From positions 1 through 32,288 of the forward strand of contig NZ_BMDZ01000026.1 of the NCBI RefSeq assembly GCF_014636235.1: DNA of 32,288 nucleotides, given 5' to 3'. The notes beneath the pieces are model-generated. The model had not been told where the DNA came from. It saw only the letters and a list, made by a program, of their open reading frames with translations, and made no database searches. This document shows positions 15,931-24,504 of this stretch, piece after piece (within the stretch, counting starts at the first letter, position 1; the number at the start of each line of letters is the position of its first letter). The translations under genes were made by a program, and so were the position numbers. This DNA is from Tistrella bauzanensis (GTDB lineage Bacteria; Pseudomonadota; Alphaproteobacteria; Tistrellales; Tistrellaceae).

Positions 15931-16875
15931 ATGAATGGATCCGACCCCAGCTGGGATCTCTACCGGACCTTTCTCGCCGTGCTGCGGGAAGGGTCGCTGT
16001 CGGCTGCCGCGCGTGCACTGGGGCTGACCCAGCCGACCATCGGCCGTCATGTCGACGCGCTGGAACAGGCGGTCGGGGTGCAGTTGTTCACCCGGTCGCT
16101 GCATGGGCTGCAACCGACGGAAGCGGCGCTGGATCTGAAACCTTATGCCGAGACCTTGGCTGCGACCACGGCGGCGCTGCTGCGGGCGGCATCGGGGCCC
16201 GGTGACCGAGTGGCGGGCGTCGTGCGGGTGACGGCAAGCGAGGTGGTGGGTGTGGAGGTATTGCCACCAGTGGTGGCGGCACTTCAGGCACGCCATCCCG
16301 ATCTGGTGATCGAGCTTGAACTGTCGAACGCGCTGGAAGATCTGCTGCGCCGCGATGCCGATATCGCGGTCAGGATGGTGGTGCCAACTCAGGACGCGCT
16401 GGTGGTGCGGCGACTGGGGGTGATTGCCCTGGGCCTGCATGCGCATCGGCATTATCTGGACCGACACGGCACCCCTATGCGGATCGAGGATCTGGCCAGG
16501 CATCGGGTGATCGGCTTCGACCGCGAGACCCATGCCATCAGGCGCATGCGGAGGGGTGCGGGCTCTGCCGCCGGGGCACTCGACCGGTCGCGCTTCGCGG
16601 TGCGCAGCGACAGCGATCTGGCACAACTGGCCGCGATCCGGGCCGGCTGTGGTATCGGCATCTGTCAGGTGCCGCTGGCGGCGCGGGATCCGCGGCTGGT
16701 GCGGGTGCTGGGCGATGCGGTCGATCTGCCGCTTGAGACCTTTCTCGCCATGCACGAGACCCTGCGCGATAACCGGCGTTGCCGTGTGATGTTCGACGCC
16801 CTGGCCCAGGGGCTGATGCGCCATATCGCCGGCCGGGCGCCGGTCGCGGCAGTCGAAGAAGGGCCGGCGACATGA
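15931..16875 (+). CDS. LysR-family transcriptional regulator
   Basis: A 314-residue regulator. An N-terminal winged helix-turn-helix at about 8-67 shows LREGSLSAAARALGLTQPTIGRHVDALEQAVGVQLFTRS, quoted here in two runs: LREGSLSAAARALG and LTQPTIGRHVDALEQ. A LysR substrate-binding domain (about 93-295) follows. It is divergent from the oxidoreductase gene and most likely regulates it and itself; the effector is unknown. The ATG at 15931 matches the family N-terminus. The stop codon overlaps the recO start (ATGA), an unexpected coupling of a local regulator to a DNA-repair gene. Confidence 0.93.
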   Translation: MNGSDPSWDLYRTFLAVLREGSLSAAARALGLTQPTIGRHVDALEQAVGVQLFTRSLHGLQPTEAALDLKPYAETLAATTAALLRAASGPGDRVAGVVRVTASEVVGVEVLPPVVAALQARHPDLVIELELSNALEDLLRRDADIAVRMVVPTQDALVVRRLGVIALGLHAHRHYLDRHGTPMRIEDLARHRVIGFDRETHAIRRMRRGAGSAAGALDRSRFAVRSDSDLAQLAAIRAGCGIGICQVPLAARDPRLVRVLGDAVDLPLETFLAMHETLRDNRRCRVMFDALAQGLMRHIAGRAPVAAVEEGPAT

Positions 16876-17711
16876 TCGACTGGACCGAGGAGGGCGTCGT
16901 GCTGGCGGCACGGCGGCATGGTGAGGCGGATGTTCTGCTCTCGGCCCTGACCGCCGGGCATGGCCGGCATATGGGGCTGGTGCGGGGCGGCGCGGGGCGA
17001 CGGCTGCGGGGCGCGCTGGAACCGGGCAACCGGCTGCGCATGACCTGGAAGAGCCGTCTCGATGCCCAGCTTGGCGCCTTCACCATTGAACCGGTCGATG
17101 AAGTCGTGGGCCGTCTGATAGACGATGCCGACCGTCTGACCGCACTTGGCGCCATGGCAGCCGTGCTCGACCGGGTGCTGCCCGACCGCCAGACGGTGCC
17201 CGGGCTGTTCGAACGCACGCAGGCGCTGATCCTGGCGCTTGAGCATGCGCCGCTCGCTGTCTGGGGCGCCTTGTTCGTGATGCATGAACGTGATCTTCTG
17301 GCCGAGATGGGCTTCGGGCTGGACCTCGCGCGCTGTGCGGTGACAGGGGGCACGGATGATCTGGCCCATGTGTCGCCGCGGACCGGCCGTGCGGTGTCGC
17401 GGGGGGCCGGTCGACCCTATGCCGACCGGCTGTTGCCGCTGCCATCCTTCCTGAACGACATGACCTTTCTGCATGATGTCGATCCCGCCATCGACCGGCG
17501 ATCGATGGTGGGCAGCCCTGCGGGGCCACCGCTCGCCGAGATCGTTGACGGCATGCGCCTGACGCTTTACTTCCTCGATCGACATGGATTTGCCGGCGCC
17601 GGCCGACCACCGCCGCCGTTGCGGGTCACCCTGGCCGAGCGCCTGGCGCGACGTGTGGCCGGCGCCCGTCCATCTCCGGCAGACGCCGGCGACACACCCA
17701 CCACCCGATGA
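16872..17711 (+). CDS. recO: DNA repair protein RecO
   Basis: RecO works with RecR to load RecA on SSB-coated single-stranded DNA in gap repair. The 279-residue product has the N-terminal OB-fold ([20 protein letters not shown], then [19 protein letters not shown]), the helical region ([19 protein letters not shown]), [22 protein letters not shown], and LLPLPSFL, as in alphaproteobacterial RecO. Only one Cys remains in the region that forms a zinc site in some relatives. The C-terminal 30 residues are Pro/Arg-rich. The ATG at 16872 overlaps the LysR stop. In many alphaproteobacteria recO follows era directly; here about 4.2 kb lies between them. Confidence 0.93.
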   Translation: MIDWTEEGVVLAARRHGEADVLLSALTAGHGRHMGLVRGGAGRRLRGALEPGNRLRMTWKSRLDAQLGAFTIEPVDEVVGRLIDDADRLTALGAMAAVLDRVLPDRQTVPGLFERTQALILALEHAPLAVWGALFVMHERDLLAEMGFGLDLARCAVTGGTDDLAHVSPRTGRAVSRGAGRPYADRLLPLPSFLNDMTFLHDVDPAIDRRSMVGSPAGPPLAEIVDGMRLTLYFLDRHGFAGAGRPPPPLRVTLAERLARRVAGARPSPADAGDTPTTR

Positions 17712-17739
17712 AGGCCCGCACCGTGACCAGGGAGATCCG

Positions 17740-20058
17740 ATGAGCGACCAGACGGAAGGCCCGCTGAATGGCGGGCTGATCGAAAGCGTACCCCTGGCCG
17801 ACGCGCTGGGTGAGCGTTATCTGGCATATGCCCTGTCGACGATCACCTCCCGCTCGCTGCCCGATGTCCGTGACGGATTGAAACCGGTGCAGCGGCGCCT
17901 GCTCTATGCCATGCGGCAGCTGAAGCTGGACCCGGCGCAGGGGTTCAAGAAATGCGCCCGCGTCGTGGGTGACGTGATCGGCAAATACCACCCGCATGGC
18001 GACAGCTCGGTCTATGACACCATGGTCCGGCTGGCCCAGGATTTCGCCTTGCGGTATCCGCTGGTCGATGGCCAGGGCAATTTCGGCAACATCGACGGCG
18101 ATAACGCGGCGGCGATGCGCTATACCGAGGCCCGGCTGACCGAGGTGGCAATGCTGCTGCTTCAGGATCTGGACCGCGACACCGTCGGTTTCCGGCCCAA
18201 TTACGACGGCACCGACGAGGAACCGGTGGTGCTGCCGGCGGGCTTCCCCAACCTGCTGGCCAATGGTGCCACCGGCATCGCGGTGGGTATGGCGACCAGC
18301 ATTCCGCCGCATAATGCGGCCGAACTGGGAGAGGCGGCACGGCTGCTGCTGCGCCACCGCAAGACCGATGCCGCGTTTCCCGAGGGCACCATCGTTCGGC
18401 CCGAGGACCGGTATCGTGACTGCAGCCATGAGAGCCTGCTGCAATACGTCCAGGGGCCGGATTTCCCGACCGGCGGCGAGTTGATCGAGCCGAAGGCGGC
18501 GATCGCCGAGGCCTATGCGACCGGCAGGGGCGGGTTCAGGGTGCGGGCGCGCTGGAACCGCGAAGACCTGCCCCATGGCCGCTATCAGATCGTGATCACC
18601 GAAATCCCGTTCCAGGTGCAGAAGGGGCGGCTGATCGAGCGGGTGGCGGAGCTGCTGGCGGCCAAGAAGCTGGCCCTGCTGGCCGATGTCCGCGACGAGA
18701 GCGCCGAGGATCTGCGGATCGTTCTGGAGCCGCGCTCTCGCGAGGTCGACCCCAGGATGCTGATGGAAAGCCTGTTCCGGCAGAGCGATTTCGAAACCCG
18801 CTTCAGCCTGAACATGAACGTGCTGGATGGCGAGGGCGTCCCGCAGGTGATGAGCCTGCGCGGCGTGCTTGCGGCCTATATCGAGCATCGGGTCGAGGTA
18901 TTGCGCCGCCGCACCCGCCACCGGCTGGGCGAGATCAGCCGCCGGCTGGAAGTGCTGCAGGGCCAGTTGATCGCCTATCTGAACCTGGACGAGGTGATCC
19001 ACATCATCCGCACCGCCGACGATCCGAAGGTGGGGCTGATACGGCGTTTCGAGCTGACCGAGGTTCAGGCCGACGCCATCCTGAACATGCGGCTGCGGGC
19101 CCTGCACAAGCTTCAGCAGATCGAGATCGAGCGCGAGAGCAAACAGCTCGCGGCCGAGCAGAAGAAGCTGAAGACGCTGCTGGCCGATGAAGGCCGTCAG
19201 CGCGATGTTCTGGACGTGGAATTCGCCGACCTGATCAAGCGCTTCGGCCCCGATACAACGCTGGGCCGCCGCCGCACCACACCGGGCGAGGCACCGGCGA
19301 CCGACGTCGTGGCGATCGAGGCTCTGGTCGAGCGCGAGCCGATCACGATCGTGCTGTCGACCATGGGCTGGATCAGGGCGATGAAGGGTCATATCGGCCC
19401 CGAGCAGGAGCTGCGCTTCAAGGAAGGCGATGCCGAGGCGCTGCGCATCGAGGGCCATACCACCGACAAGATTCTGGTCTTCGCCGATGACGGCCGGGTG
19501 TTCACGCTGCTGGGCGACAAACTTCCGCCGGGCCGTGGCTTCGGTGAGCCACTGCGGCTGATGGTGGAACTGGCGGCCGATGCCCACATCGTCACCCTGG
19601 CGATGGCCTCGGCGCAGAGCGACCTGTTGCTGGTGGCCTCGGACGGACGCGGCTTCCGGGTGAAGCCCGATGATGTGGTGGCCCAGACCCGGACCGGGCG
19701 CCAGGTGCTGGTGCCGGGTGAGGGCCACAAGCTGAAGCTGGTGAAACCGATCGACCCAGCCTCGACCCATCTGGCGATCGTCGGTGAGAACCGCAAGCTC
19801 GCGATCTATCCGCTCGATCAGGTGCCGCAGATGACGCGCGGCAAGGGCGTCCGTCTGCAAAGCTATCGCCAGGGCGGCCCCAGTGATGCCAGAGGGCTGA
19901 AACTCGATACCCCGCAGGATGGCTTGAGCTGGCAGCGCGGCAGCCAGACCCGCAAGGTGCTGCTGCCCGAACTGGAGCGCTGGATCACCAAGGCCCGTGG
20001 CGGCCCTGGTGCCCTGGCGCCGACCGGTTTCCCACGCGACAACCGCTTCACCGACTGA
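17740..20058 (+). CDS. parC: DNA topoisomerase IV subunit A
   Basis: The cleavage subunit of topoisomerase IV, which decatenates daughter chromosomes together with ParE (not in the window). In 772 residues: the winged-helix/tower core with [13 protein letters not shown], the quinolone-pocket segment [13 protein letters not shown] with Ser89 and Asp93 at the positions of E. coli Ser80 and Glu84, catalytic Tyr128 in [10 protein letters not shown], the coiled-coil arm at about 420-500, and a C-terminal beta-propeller with degenerate repeats. Ser89 corresponds to the usual drug-sensitive state. ParC rather than GyrA is supported by length, the lack of a clear GyrA box and the recO neighbour. The ATG at 17740 follows GGGAGAT by 3-4 bp. 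The gene ends before a strong terminator. Confidence 0.93.
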   Translation: MSDQTEGPLNGGLIESVPLADALGERYLAYALSTITSRSLPDVRDGLKPVQRRLLYAMRQLKLDPAQGFKKCARVVGDVIGKYHPHGDSSVYDTMVRLAQDFALRYPLVDGQGNFGNIDGDNAAAMRYTEARLTEVAMLLLQDLDRDTVGFRPNYDGTDEEPVVLPAGFPNLLANGATGIAVGMATSIPPHNAAELGEAARLLLRHRKTDAAFPEGTIVRPEDRYRDCSHESLLQYVQGPDFPTGGELIEPKAAIAEAYATGRGGFRVRARWNREDLPHGRYQIVITEIPFQVQKGRLIERVAELLAAKKLALLADVRDESAEDLRIVLEPRSREVDPRMLMESLFRQSDFETRFSLNMNVLDGEGVPQVMSLRGVLAAYIEHRVEVLRRRTRHRLGEISRRLEVLQGQLIAYLNLDEVIHIIRTADDPKVGLIRRFELTEVQADAILNMRLRALHKLQQIEIERESKQLAAEQKKLKTLLADEGRQRDVLDVEFADLIKRFGPDTTLGRRRTTPGEAPATDVVAIEALVEREPITIVLSTMGWIRAMKGHIGPEQELRFKEGDAEALRIEGHTTDKILVFADDGRVFTLLGDKLPPGRGFGEPLRLMVELAADAHIVTLAMASAQSDLLLVASDGRGFRVKPDDVVAQTRTGRQVLVPGEGHKLKLVKPIDPASTHLAIVGENRKLAIYPLDQVPQMTRGKGVRLQSYRQGGPSDARGLKLDTPQDGLSWQRGSQTRKVLLPELERWITKARGGPGALAPTGFPRDNRFTD

Positions 20059-20066
20059 CCGGCCCA

Positions 20067-20091
20067 AAGCATGGACACCTGAAGCATGGAC
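20067..20091. repeat. 15-bp-period direct repeat left of the parC terminator
   Basis: AAGCATGGAC occurs at 20067-20076 and 20082-20091. The element can pair with the right-hand repeat (AAGCATG with CATGCTT at 20141-20147, GACAC with GTGTC at 20133-20137), lengthening the terminator stem imperfectly. Confidence 0.75.
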
Positions 20092-20092
20092 G

Positions 20093-20130
20093 GCAAAGGC
20101 CCGGCGGATATGGATCCGCCGGGCCTTTGC
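20093..20130. terminator. Bidirectional terminator between parC and dctM
   Basis: A perfect 17-bp stem, GCAAAGGCCCGGCGGAT (20093-20109) with ATCCGCCGGGCCTTTGC (20114-20130), closed by a 4-base loop. It lies between the convergent parC and dctM genes and should stop transcription from both sides. Beyond the TTT in the stem and the following TTGTGT there is no long T-run. Confidence 0.9.
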
Positions 20131-20157
20131 TTGTGTCGATCATGCTTGTGTCGATCA
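20128..20157. repeat. Perfect 15-bp tandem duplication right of the parC terminator
   Basis: The unit tgcttgtgtcgatca is present at 20128-20142 and 20143-20157. Its first copy begins inside the terminator stem. Confidence 0.9.
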
Positions 20158-20211
20158 CCGGCCACCCGCGCCGGACCGCCCCCCGCCGGACGGCACGGAT
20201 GGTCCGGTGGC

Positions 20212-21789
20212 TCAGCGATAGATCAGGTTGGGCAGGAAGGTGGTGATGCCCGGGAAGATCCACAGGATCGACAGCGCGATGATCTGGATCAGCACGAACG
20301 GGATCACGCCCTTGTAGATGTCCCAGGTCTTCACCGACGGCGGTGCCACGCCGCGCAGATAGAACAGCGCGAAGCCGAAGGGCGGGGTCAGGAACGATGT
20401 CTGCAGGTTCATCGCCATCATCACCCCCAGCCAGATCGGGTTGACGTCCAGCTGCAACAGCACCGGCGCCACCAGCGGCACCACCACGAAGGTGATCTCG
20501 ATGAAGTCCAGGAAGAAGCCCATCATGAACATGACGAGCATCACCATCAGCAGGGCGCCGAAGGTCCCACCCGGCATGCCGGTCAGGATCTCGTGGACCA
20601 GGTCGTCACCACCCAGGCCGCGGAACACCAGCGAGAACAGGGCCGCGCCGATCAGGATGACAAACACCATCGACGTCACCCGGGTGGTGCCGCGCATCAC
20701 CTCGTTCAGCACGCCGGTGCGCCTGGCGCGGATGATCGAGATGGCGGCCCCCCACGCGATCAGCACCAGCAGCACGGTGGCCAGGATGACGCCGGCCCAT
20801 TCGACGCCGGTGATCACGCTGCGCTGGATGCGCAAGTCGACAAAGCCGGTCAGCACCAGGATGCCGATCAGCGCCGCGCCGGAAATGTAGATCGGTATCG
20901 GGCTGCGTTCCGGGTCGCGCGCGGCACCCAGCATCATCGAGCCGATGGCGCCGACGGCGGCCGCCTCGGTCGGGGTGGCGAGGCCACCCAGGATGGAGCC
21001 CAGAACCGCGATGATCAGCACCAGCGGCGGCACAAGGGCGCTGAAGATCCGCTTGCCGAATCCGGCGCCGCGGGCCGCCATGACCTCTTCCTCCGGCAGT
21101 GCCGGAGAGCCGGCCGGATTGATGAACGAGGCCAGCACCTGATAGAGAATATACATGCCGACAAGCATCAGGCCCGGGATCAGCGCGCCGGCGAACAGAT
21201 CGCCGACCGACACCGTATCGGGTGAAAAGATACCCATCTTCAACTGGGCCTGCTGATAGGCCGAGCCCATCACATCGCCCAGCAGAACCAGCACGATCGA
21301 TGGCGGGATGATCTGGCCGAGTGTGCCTGCCGTCGCGATGGCACCGGTTGCCAGGCGTGGATCATAGCCGCGCTTGAGCATGGTCGGCAGCGCGATCAGG
21401 CCCATGGTGACGACAGTGGCGCCGACGATGCCGGTCGAGGCGGCAAGAAGCGCGCCCACAACCGATACCGAGATGCCGAGACCGCCGCGCATGCGCCCGA
21501 ACAGCAGGCCCATGGTCTCAAGCAGTTCCTCGGCGACCTTGGACCGTTCGAGCATCACGCCCATGAACACGAACAACGGCACCGCGACCAGGGTTTCATT
21601 GGTCATGGTGCCGAAGATGCGCTGGGGCAGGAAACTGAGATAGGAGAGGTCGAACACGCCGAGGGCATTGCCCACGACGGCAAAGATGATCGATACGCCG
21701 CCAAGGGTGAAGGCGACCGGGAAGCCCATGAGCAGCGCCCCGATCAGGACGGCGAACATGGCGATGTCGAGATAGTCCTTGATCAGCAT
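20212..21789 (-). CDS. dctM: TRAP transporter large permease subunit (DctM/TakM type)
   Basis: The ion-coupled membrane transport subunit of a tripartite TRAP transporter. The 525-residue protein has about 13-14 membrane segments and the family motifs GATVVTMGLIALP, GTLGQIIPPSIVLVLLG, ATPTEAAAVGA and QTSFLTPPFGFALFYLRG. It is longer than a standard DctM (about 430) through an insertion of roughly 80-90 residues with two further membrane segments after ATPTEAAAVGA, as seen in a subgroup that pairs with TakP-like binding proteins. I chose ATG 21789, 4 bp after dctQ; a TTG at 21834 in the same frame is less likely. It is last in a minus-strand cluster dctP-dctP-dctQ-dctM and ends before the bidirectional terminator. 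Confidence 0.94.
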   Translation of the reverse strand: MLIKDYLDIAMFAVLIGALLMGFPVAFTLGGVSIIFAVVGNALGVFDLSYLSFLPQRIFGTMTNETLVAVPLFVFMGVMLERSKVAEELLETMGLLFGRMRGGLGISVSVVGALLAASTGIVGATVVTMGLIALPTMLKRGYDPRLATGAIATAGTLGQIIPPSIVLVLLGDVMGSAYQQAQLKMGIFSPDTVSVGDLFAGALIPGLMLVGMYILYQVLASFINPAGSPALPEEEVMAARGAGFGKRIFSALVPPLVLIIAVLGSILGGLATPTEAAAVGAIGSMMLGAARDPERSPIPIYISGAALIGILVLTGFVDLRIQRSVITGVEWAGVILATVLLVLIAWGAAISIIRARRTGVLNEVMRGTTRVTSMVFVILIGAALFSLVFRGLGGDDLVHEILTGMPGGTFGALLMVMLVMFMMGFFLDFIEITFVVVPLVAPVLLQLDVNPIWLGVMMAMNLQTSFLTPPFGFALFYLRGVAPPSVKTWDIYKGVIPFVLIQIIALSILWIFPGITTFLPNLIYR

Positions 21790-21793
21790 GTCG

Positions 21794-22336
21794 TTACACA
21801 GCCCCGCCGGTACGAGACTTGTTCGTGTCGTCAATGCCGGCGATCACCAGGATCGAGCGCAGAGCCAGCGCCACACCCTGTATGCCGACCAGGAACGTGA
21901 AGACAAGGATCGTGGTCTTGAACAGATAAATGCCGGGCAAGCCGCTGGTTTCGTTTGATGACTCCATCACCGCCCAGGATGATGCGACATACGGATAAGC
22001 GACGGTCCAGATGACATAGATGAACGGGGCCAGAAAGACGATGCAGCCGATGAGATCGATGATCGCCTTCTTGCGTGCCTTGGCTTCGCCGTAGAACACG
22101 TCCACCCGGACATGCGCGTCATAAAGCAGCGCATAACCCGAGGCGACGAGGAACAGCACGCCGTGCATGATCAGGATCGATTCCTGAACCGCGATCGCAC
22201 CGACGCCATAGACATAGCGCATCAGCACGATTGCGAACTGCACGATCACCAAAATGAGAGCAAGCCAGGAGATGACTCGTCCGATTCCTTCGTTCACCGC
22301 GTCCACGGCGCTTGCAAGCGCTCTGAGGGCATTCAC
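21794..22336 (-). CDS. dctQ: TRAP transporter small permease subunit (DctQ type)
   Basis: The small membrane subunit that scaffolds DctM. In 180 residues it has four membrane segments (about 20-41, 53-71, 90-112, 138-160) and family features such as VQESILIMHGVLFLVASGYALLYDAHVRVDVFY, given here as VQESILIMHG and ALLYDAHVRVDVFY. The start is GTG 22336, preceded by AGGAGG 7 bp upstream; an ATG four bases downstream is out of frame. Only 4 bp separate it from dctM. A 416-bp spacer with two hairpins separates it from the nearest dctP. Confidence 0.92.
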   Translation of the reverse strand: MNALRALASAVDAVNEGIGRVISWLALILVIVQFAIVLMRYVYGVGAIAVQESILIMHGVLFLVASGYALLYDAHVRVDVFYGEAKARKKAIIDLIGCIVFLAPFIYVIWTVAYPYVASSWAVMESSNETSGLPGIYLFKTTILVFTFLVGIQGVALALRSILVIAGIDDTNKSRTGGAV

Positions 22337-22660
22337 GGTGTTCCCTCCTAGATGGGTTCTTGTGCCTTCGGTGAAGGCGGCGGGCGGGGGAGCGATCGGC
22401 CTTGTGTCAGGGCCGAAACGTTGCCCCTTGTATAGAAGAAGTGCCCGGAAAATGCAGTCTTTTTGTCATTTTTTGACTGTTCCATCACCGGTTCCAGTGC
22501 GGCGAACGATTCATCTTAAACGAGCCCAAGTAATCGTCGCAAGATGTCGCCTTGACGGCCAAAAATGAAACGTTGTTTCGAACTGCATCCACGGTCACAC
22601 GTGAAAGTTGTTTTGTTCACGCGTAACTCCACCGATCCGGAGGTTGGGGTTCCGCCATAC

Positions 22661-22700
22661 GAAAATCCGTGCCGCCGCGGTGGAAGTCGCGTCGGCACGG
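22661..22700 (-). terminator. Hairpin with T-run downstream of dctP (first copy)
   Basis: CCGTGCCG (22667-22674) pairs with CGGCACGG (22693-22700) around an 18-base loop. On the minus strand the stem is followed by ATTTTCG. It would end or attenuate transcription after dctP and before dctQM. Confidence 0.6.
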
Positions 22701-22708
22701 GTTCGGGG

Positions 22709-22747
22709 CGGTGGCGGAGGCGGGCGCAAGGCCTGCAACCGCCACCG
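22709..22747 (-). terminator. GC hairpin just after the dctP stop
   Basis: A perfect 9-bp stem, CGGTGGCGG (22709-22717) with CCGCCACCG (22739-22747), 6 bp beyond the dctP stop codon. Such structures often protect the abundant binding-protein mRNA from 3' decay, and here it precedes the T-run hairpin. Confidence 0.55.
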
Positions 22748-22752
22748 GGGTG

Positions 22753-23862
22753 TCAGACGGAGAACTTCGGGCCGGCGGCCCGGACGTTCAGATATGGCTG
22801 CTCCGCATGCTGGCCCCAGGCCATTGCGTTGTTGCGGAAGCCGTAATAGCTGGCCCAGATCCGCTTCAGCAGATCGTCGCCATTGTTGCGCAGGTCGTTC
22901 ATCGACGATTCTGCCGCCTGGCCCAGCGCGCTGTAGACACTGTCGGGGAACGGCGCGACCTTCACGCCATGCTCATTGATCAGCGTGTTCAGCGCGGCGC
23001 TGTTGCGCGTGATGAACTCGGCGACACCATCCTGATAGCAGGCGGCGGAGGCCTGACGCACGATCGCCTTCAGATCGTCGGGCAAGGCGTCCCAATGCTT
23101 GCGGCCGATGCCCATCTCGATGGTCGCCGACGGCTCGCCGATGCCAGGGGTGTAGTAATTCTTGGCAACGCGGTGCAGACCGAAGGCCAGATCGTTCCAC
23201 GGCCCGACCCAGTCGGCGGCATCAACCGTGCCCGACTGCAAGGCCTGGAAGATATCGCCACCCGGCAGCTGCACCACATTGCAGCCCAACTGGCGGAAGA
23301 TCTCGGCGTTGAGGCCGGCGGTGCGGAACTTCAGGCCCTTCAGGTCGTCGGGACTGTTGATTTCCTTGGCGAACCAGCCGCAGGCCTGGGCGCAGGTGTT
23401 GACGGCCGGGAAGGCCTTCACCCCAAAGCCCGCATACAGCTCGTCCTGAAGCTTTTCACCCTCGCCAAAGGTCCACCAGGCGTACTGCTCGGCGGCATAC
23501 AGGCCATAGGGCGCGGTGGTGAAGAAGTGGAAGCCGGGATGCTTGCCGCCATAGTAATAGGCGGCTGAATGAAAGGCCTCGGCGGCACCCTGCTGCACAG
23601 CGTCGAACGCACCGAAAGCCGGTACAAGTTCACCCGCCGCATAGACCTTCACGGTCAGGCGGCCGCCACTGGCGGTGGTGATGTACTCGGCGATACGCTC
23701 AGCGGCAGTGCCGAGACCCGGGAAGTTTTTCGGCCACGAGGTGACCATGCGCCACTCGATCTTGCCTTGCGCAATGGCCGGTGCCGGAAAATTCGAAGCA
23801 GCAACGGCGGCGGCGGCAGCGCCAGCGGCGGCCGATCCCTTGAGGAACGAACGACGATCCAT
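22753..23862 (-). CDS. dctP: TRAP transporter substrate-binding protein, TakP-like (copy 1)
   Basis: Periplasmic solute receptor of the TRAP transporter, 369 residues. The N-terminus MDRRSFLKGSAAAG is a clear Tat signal (RRSFLK) with cleavage near PAIA-QG (about 31-33). The mature part begins IEWRMVTSWPKNFPGLGTAAE and has GELVPAFGAFDAVQQGAAE, KFRTAGLNAEIFRQLG and DAADWVGPWNDLAFGLH, closely resembling the 2-oxo acid receptor TakP of Rhodobacter sphaeroides (recalled, not searched). Pyruvate, 2-oxobutyrate or similar acids are therefore likely ligands. GGGAGAG lies 8 bp before the ATG. It is clearly paralogous to the second copy upstream. It has its own candidate promoter and is nearest to dctQM. 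Confidence 0.93.
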   Translation of the reverse strand: MDRRSFLKGSAAAGAAAAAVAASNFPAPAIAQGKIEWRMVTSWPKNFPGLGTAAERIAEYITTASGGRLTVKVYAAGELVPAFGAFDAVQQGAAEAFHSAAYYYGGKHPGFHFFTTAPYGLYAAEQYAWWTFGEGEKLQDELYAGFGVKAFPAVNTCAQACGWFAKEINSPDDLKGLKFRTAGLNAEIFRQLGCNVVQLPGGDIFQALQSGTVDAADWVGPWNDLAFGLHRVAKNYYTPGIGEPSATIEMGIGRKHWDALPDDLKAIVRQASAACYQDGVAEFITRNSAALNTLINEHGVKVAPFPDSVYSALGQAAESSMNDLRNNGDDLLKRIWASYYGFRNNAMAWGQHAEQPYLNVRAAGPKFSV

Positions 23863-24048
23863 CGATCGGTCTCTCCCTGATGATTTTTTGGCGGTTTGTT
23901 TTGATGAACCGGTTGCCCGTCACCTCTGGTCCGAACGGCTCGGGCCGTGATGATGGAACGCGGCATCCCCGATAGCATCACCTGATCCAGCCCCTCCCCA
24001 CCCATGTGTCTCTGCCATGTGTGGACCCCGGTCAGGCGACCTGAGAGT

Positions 24049-24076
24049 AGTATAAGGGGTCATTGAGTGAACGCAA
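24049..24076 (-). promoter_or_regulatory. Candidate promoter of dctP copy 1
   Basis: On the minus strand TTGCGT (24076-24071), a 16-bp spacer and TATACT (24054-24049). It would give a leader of about 180 nt. A small dyad, TCAGG-CGA-CCTGA (24032-24044), overlaps the expected start site. Confidence 0.5.
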
Positions 24077-24083
24077 GCCGACA

Positions 24084-24098
24084 TGGTCCAATTGGTCA
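24084..24098. promoter_or_regulatory. Operator-like dyad upstream of the dctP promoter
   Basis: TGGTCCAATTGGTCA contains the palindrome CCAATTGG within a TGGTC-type context reminiscent of GntR-family sites. It sits 7 bp upstream of the candidate -35, where an activator or repressor could act. The regulator is not identified. Confidence 0.35.
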
Positions 24099-24138
24099 GC
24101 AATGTTCACCCTTTGCGGGAGCGGTTTTCATTTCACGT

Positions 24139-24165
24139 GCACCGCACAATTCAATTGTGCGGTGC
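24139..24165. repeat. Perfect 13-bp dyad upstream of dctP copy 1
   Basis: GCACCGCACAATT (24139-24151) and AATTGTGCGGTGC (24153-24165) surround a single C. It can be a long operator palindrome, or in RNA an 11-bp stem with a TTCAA loop. No T-run follows on either strand. Confidence 0.7.
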
Positions 24166-24265
24166 AATATTCATCCTGAATGGCCGATGGGAACAGGGCG
24201 GCGTCCTCTAAATGCCACCGGTGGTTTTCCACCATGTTTCGGCCATCGTCTTAAGCGGGTATCGA

Positions 24266-24394
24266 TCAGGTGCCGGAGGCTTCGCGACGGGCCCCGTCGA
24301 CAAAGCGCGGATCCTGGGTACGGATGTTGAAACAGGGCTGCCGGGCATGGCGGTTCCATGCCATGCGCTGCTCGCAAAAGACGTGATAGCTGGA
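24266..24394 (-). pseudogene. C-terminal remnant of a third TakP-like binding protein gene
   Basis: Read on the minus strand, 24394-24302 encodes SSYHVFCEQRMAW then NRHARQPCFNIRTQDPRF, which aligns without gaps to the last residues of dctP copy 1 (ASYYGFRNNAMAW, GQHAEQPYLNVRAAGPKF): by eye 15 of 31 positions are identical, including the MAW, H-A, QP and N-x-R residues. A stop follows at 24266 after a short non-homologous tail. The frame is open upstream to 24466 but the sequence there is not DctP-like, so the N-terminal nine tenths are gone. It lies between the two intact copies in the same orientation. Confidence 0.75.
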
Positions 24395-24443
24395 TGCGGG
24401 GGCATGAGTGCTGGTGGCAGGATGCCTTGTTGTCTCCAGAACG

Positions 24444-24480
24444 TACCGCGCTGCATCATGAACCATGATGCAGCGCGGTA
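24444..24480. terminator. 17-bp hairpin downstream of dctP copy 2
   Basis: A perfect stem, TACCGCGCTGCATCATG (24444-24460) with CATGATGCAGCGCGGTA (24464-24480), and a 3-base loop, 24 bp beyond the dctP copy 2 stop. It resembles the strong stem-only terminator after parC. Confidence 0.75.
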
Positions 24481-24504
24481 TCGTGGTGTCATGCGGAGCA
24501 GGCG

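Larger units (their letters stand above)
22337..22752. other. Spacer between dctP and dctQ
   Basis: No gene is supported in these 416 bp. The dctP-proximal part holds two hairpins (listed separately). The dctQ-proximal part (about 22425-22560) is AT-richer, with T-runs at 22462-22466 and 22470-22475 and, on the minus strand, a TATACA hexamer near 22427 that could be a -10 for dctQM. No matching -35 is clear. Confidence 0.5.

Noticed and set aside
17626-20067. An 813-codon open frame antisense to parC
   Set aside because: Gln/His/Asp-rich translation with no motifs; parC on the other strand is unambiguous.
20086-21225. A plus-strand His/Gln/Asp-rich open frame opposite dctM
   Set aside because: Antisense shadow of a hydrophobic membrane protein; no ribosome-binding site or family match.
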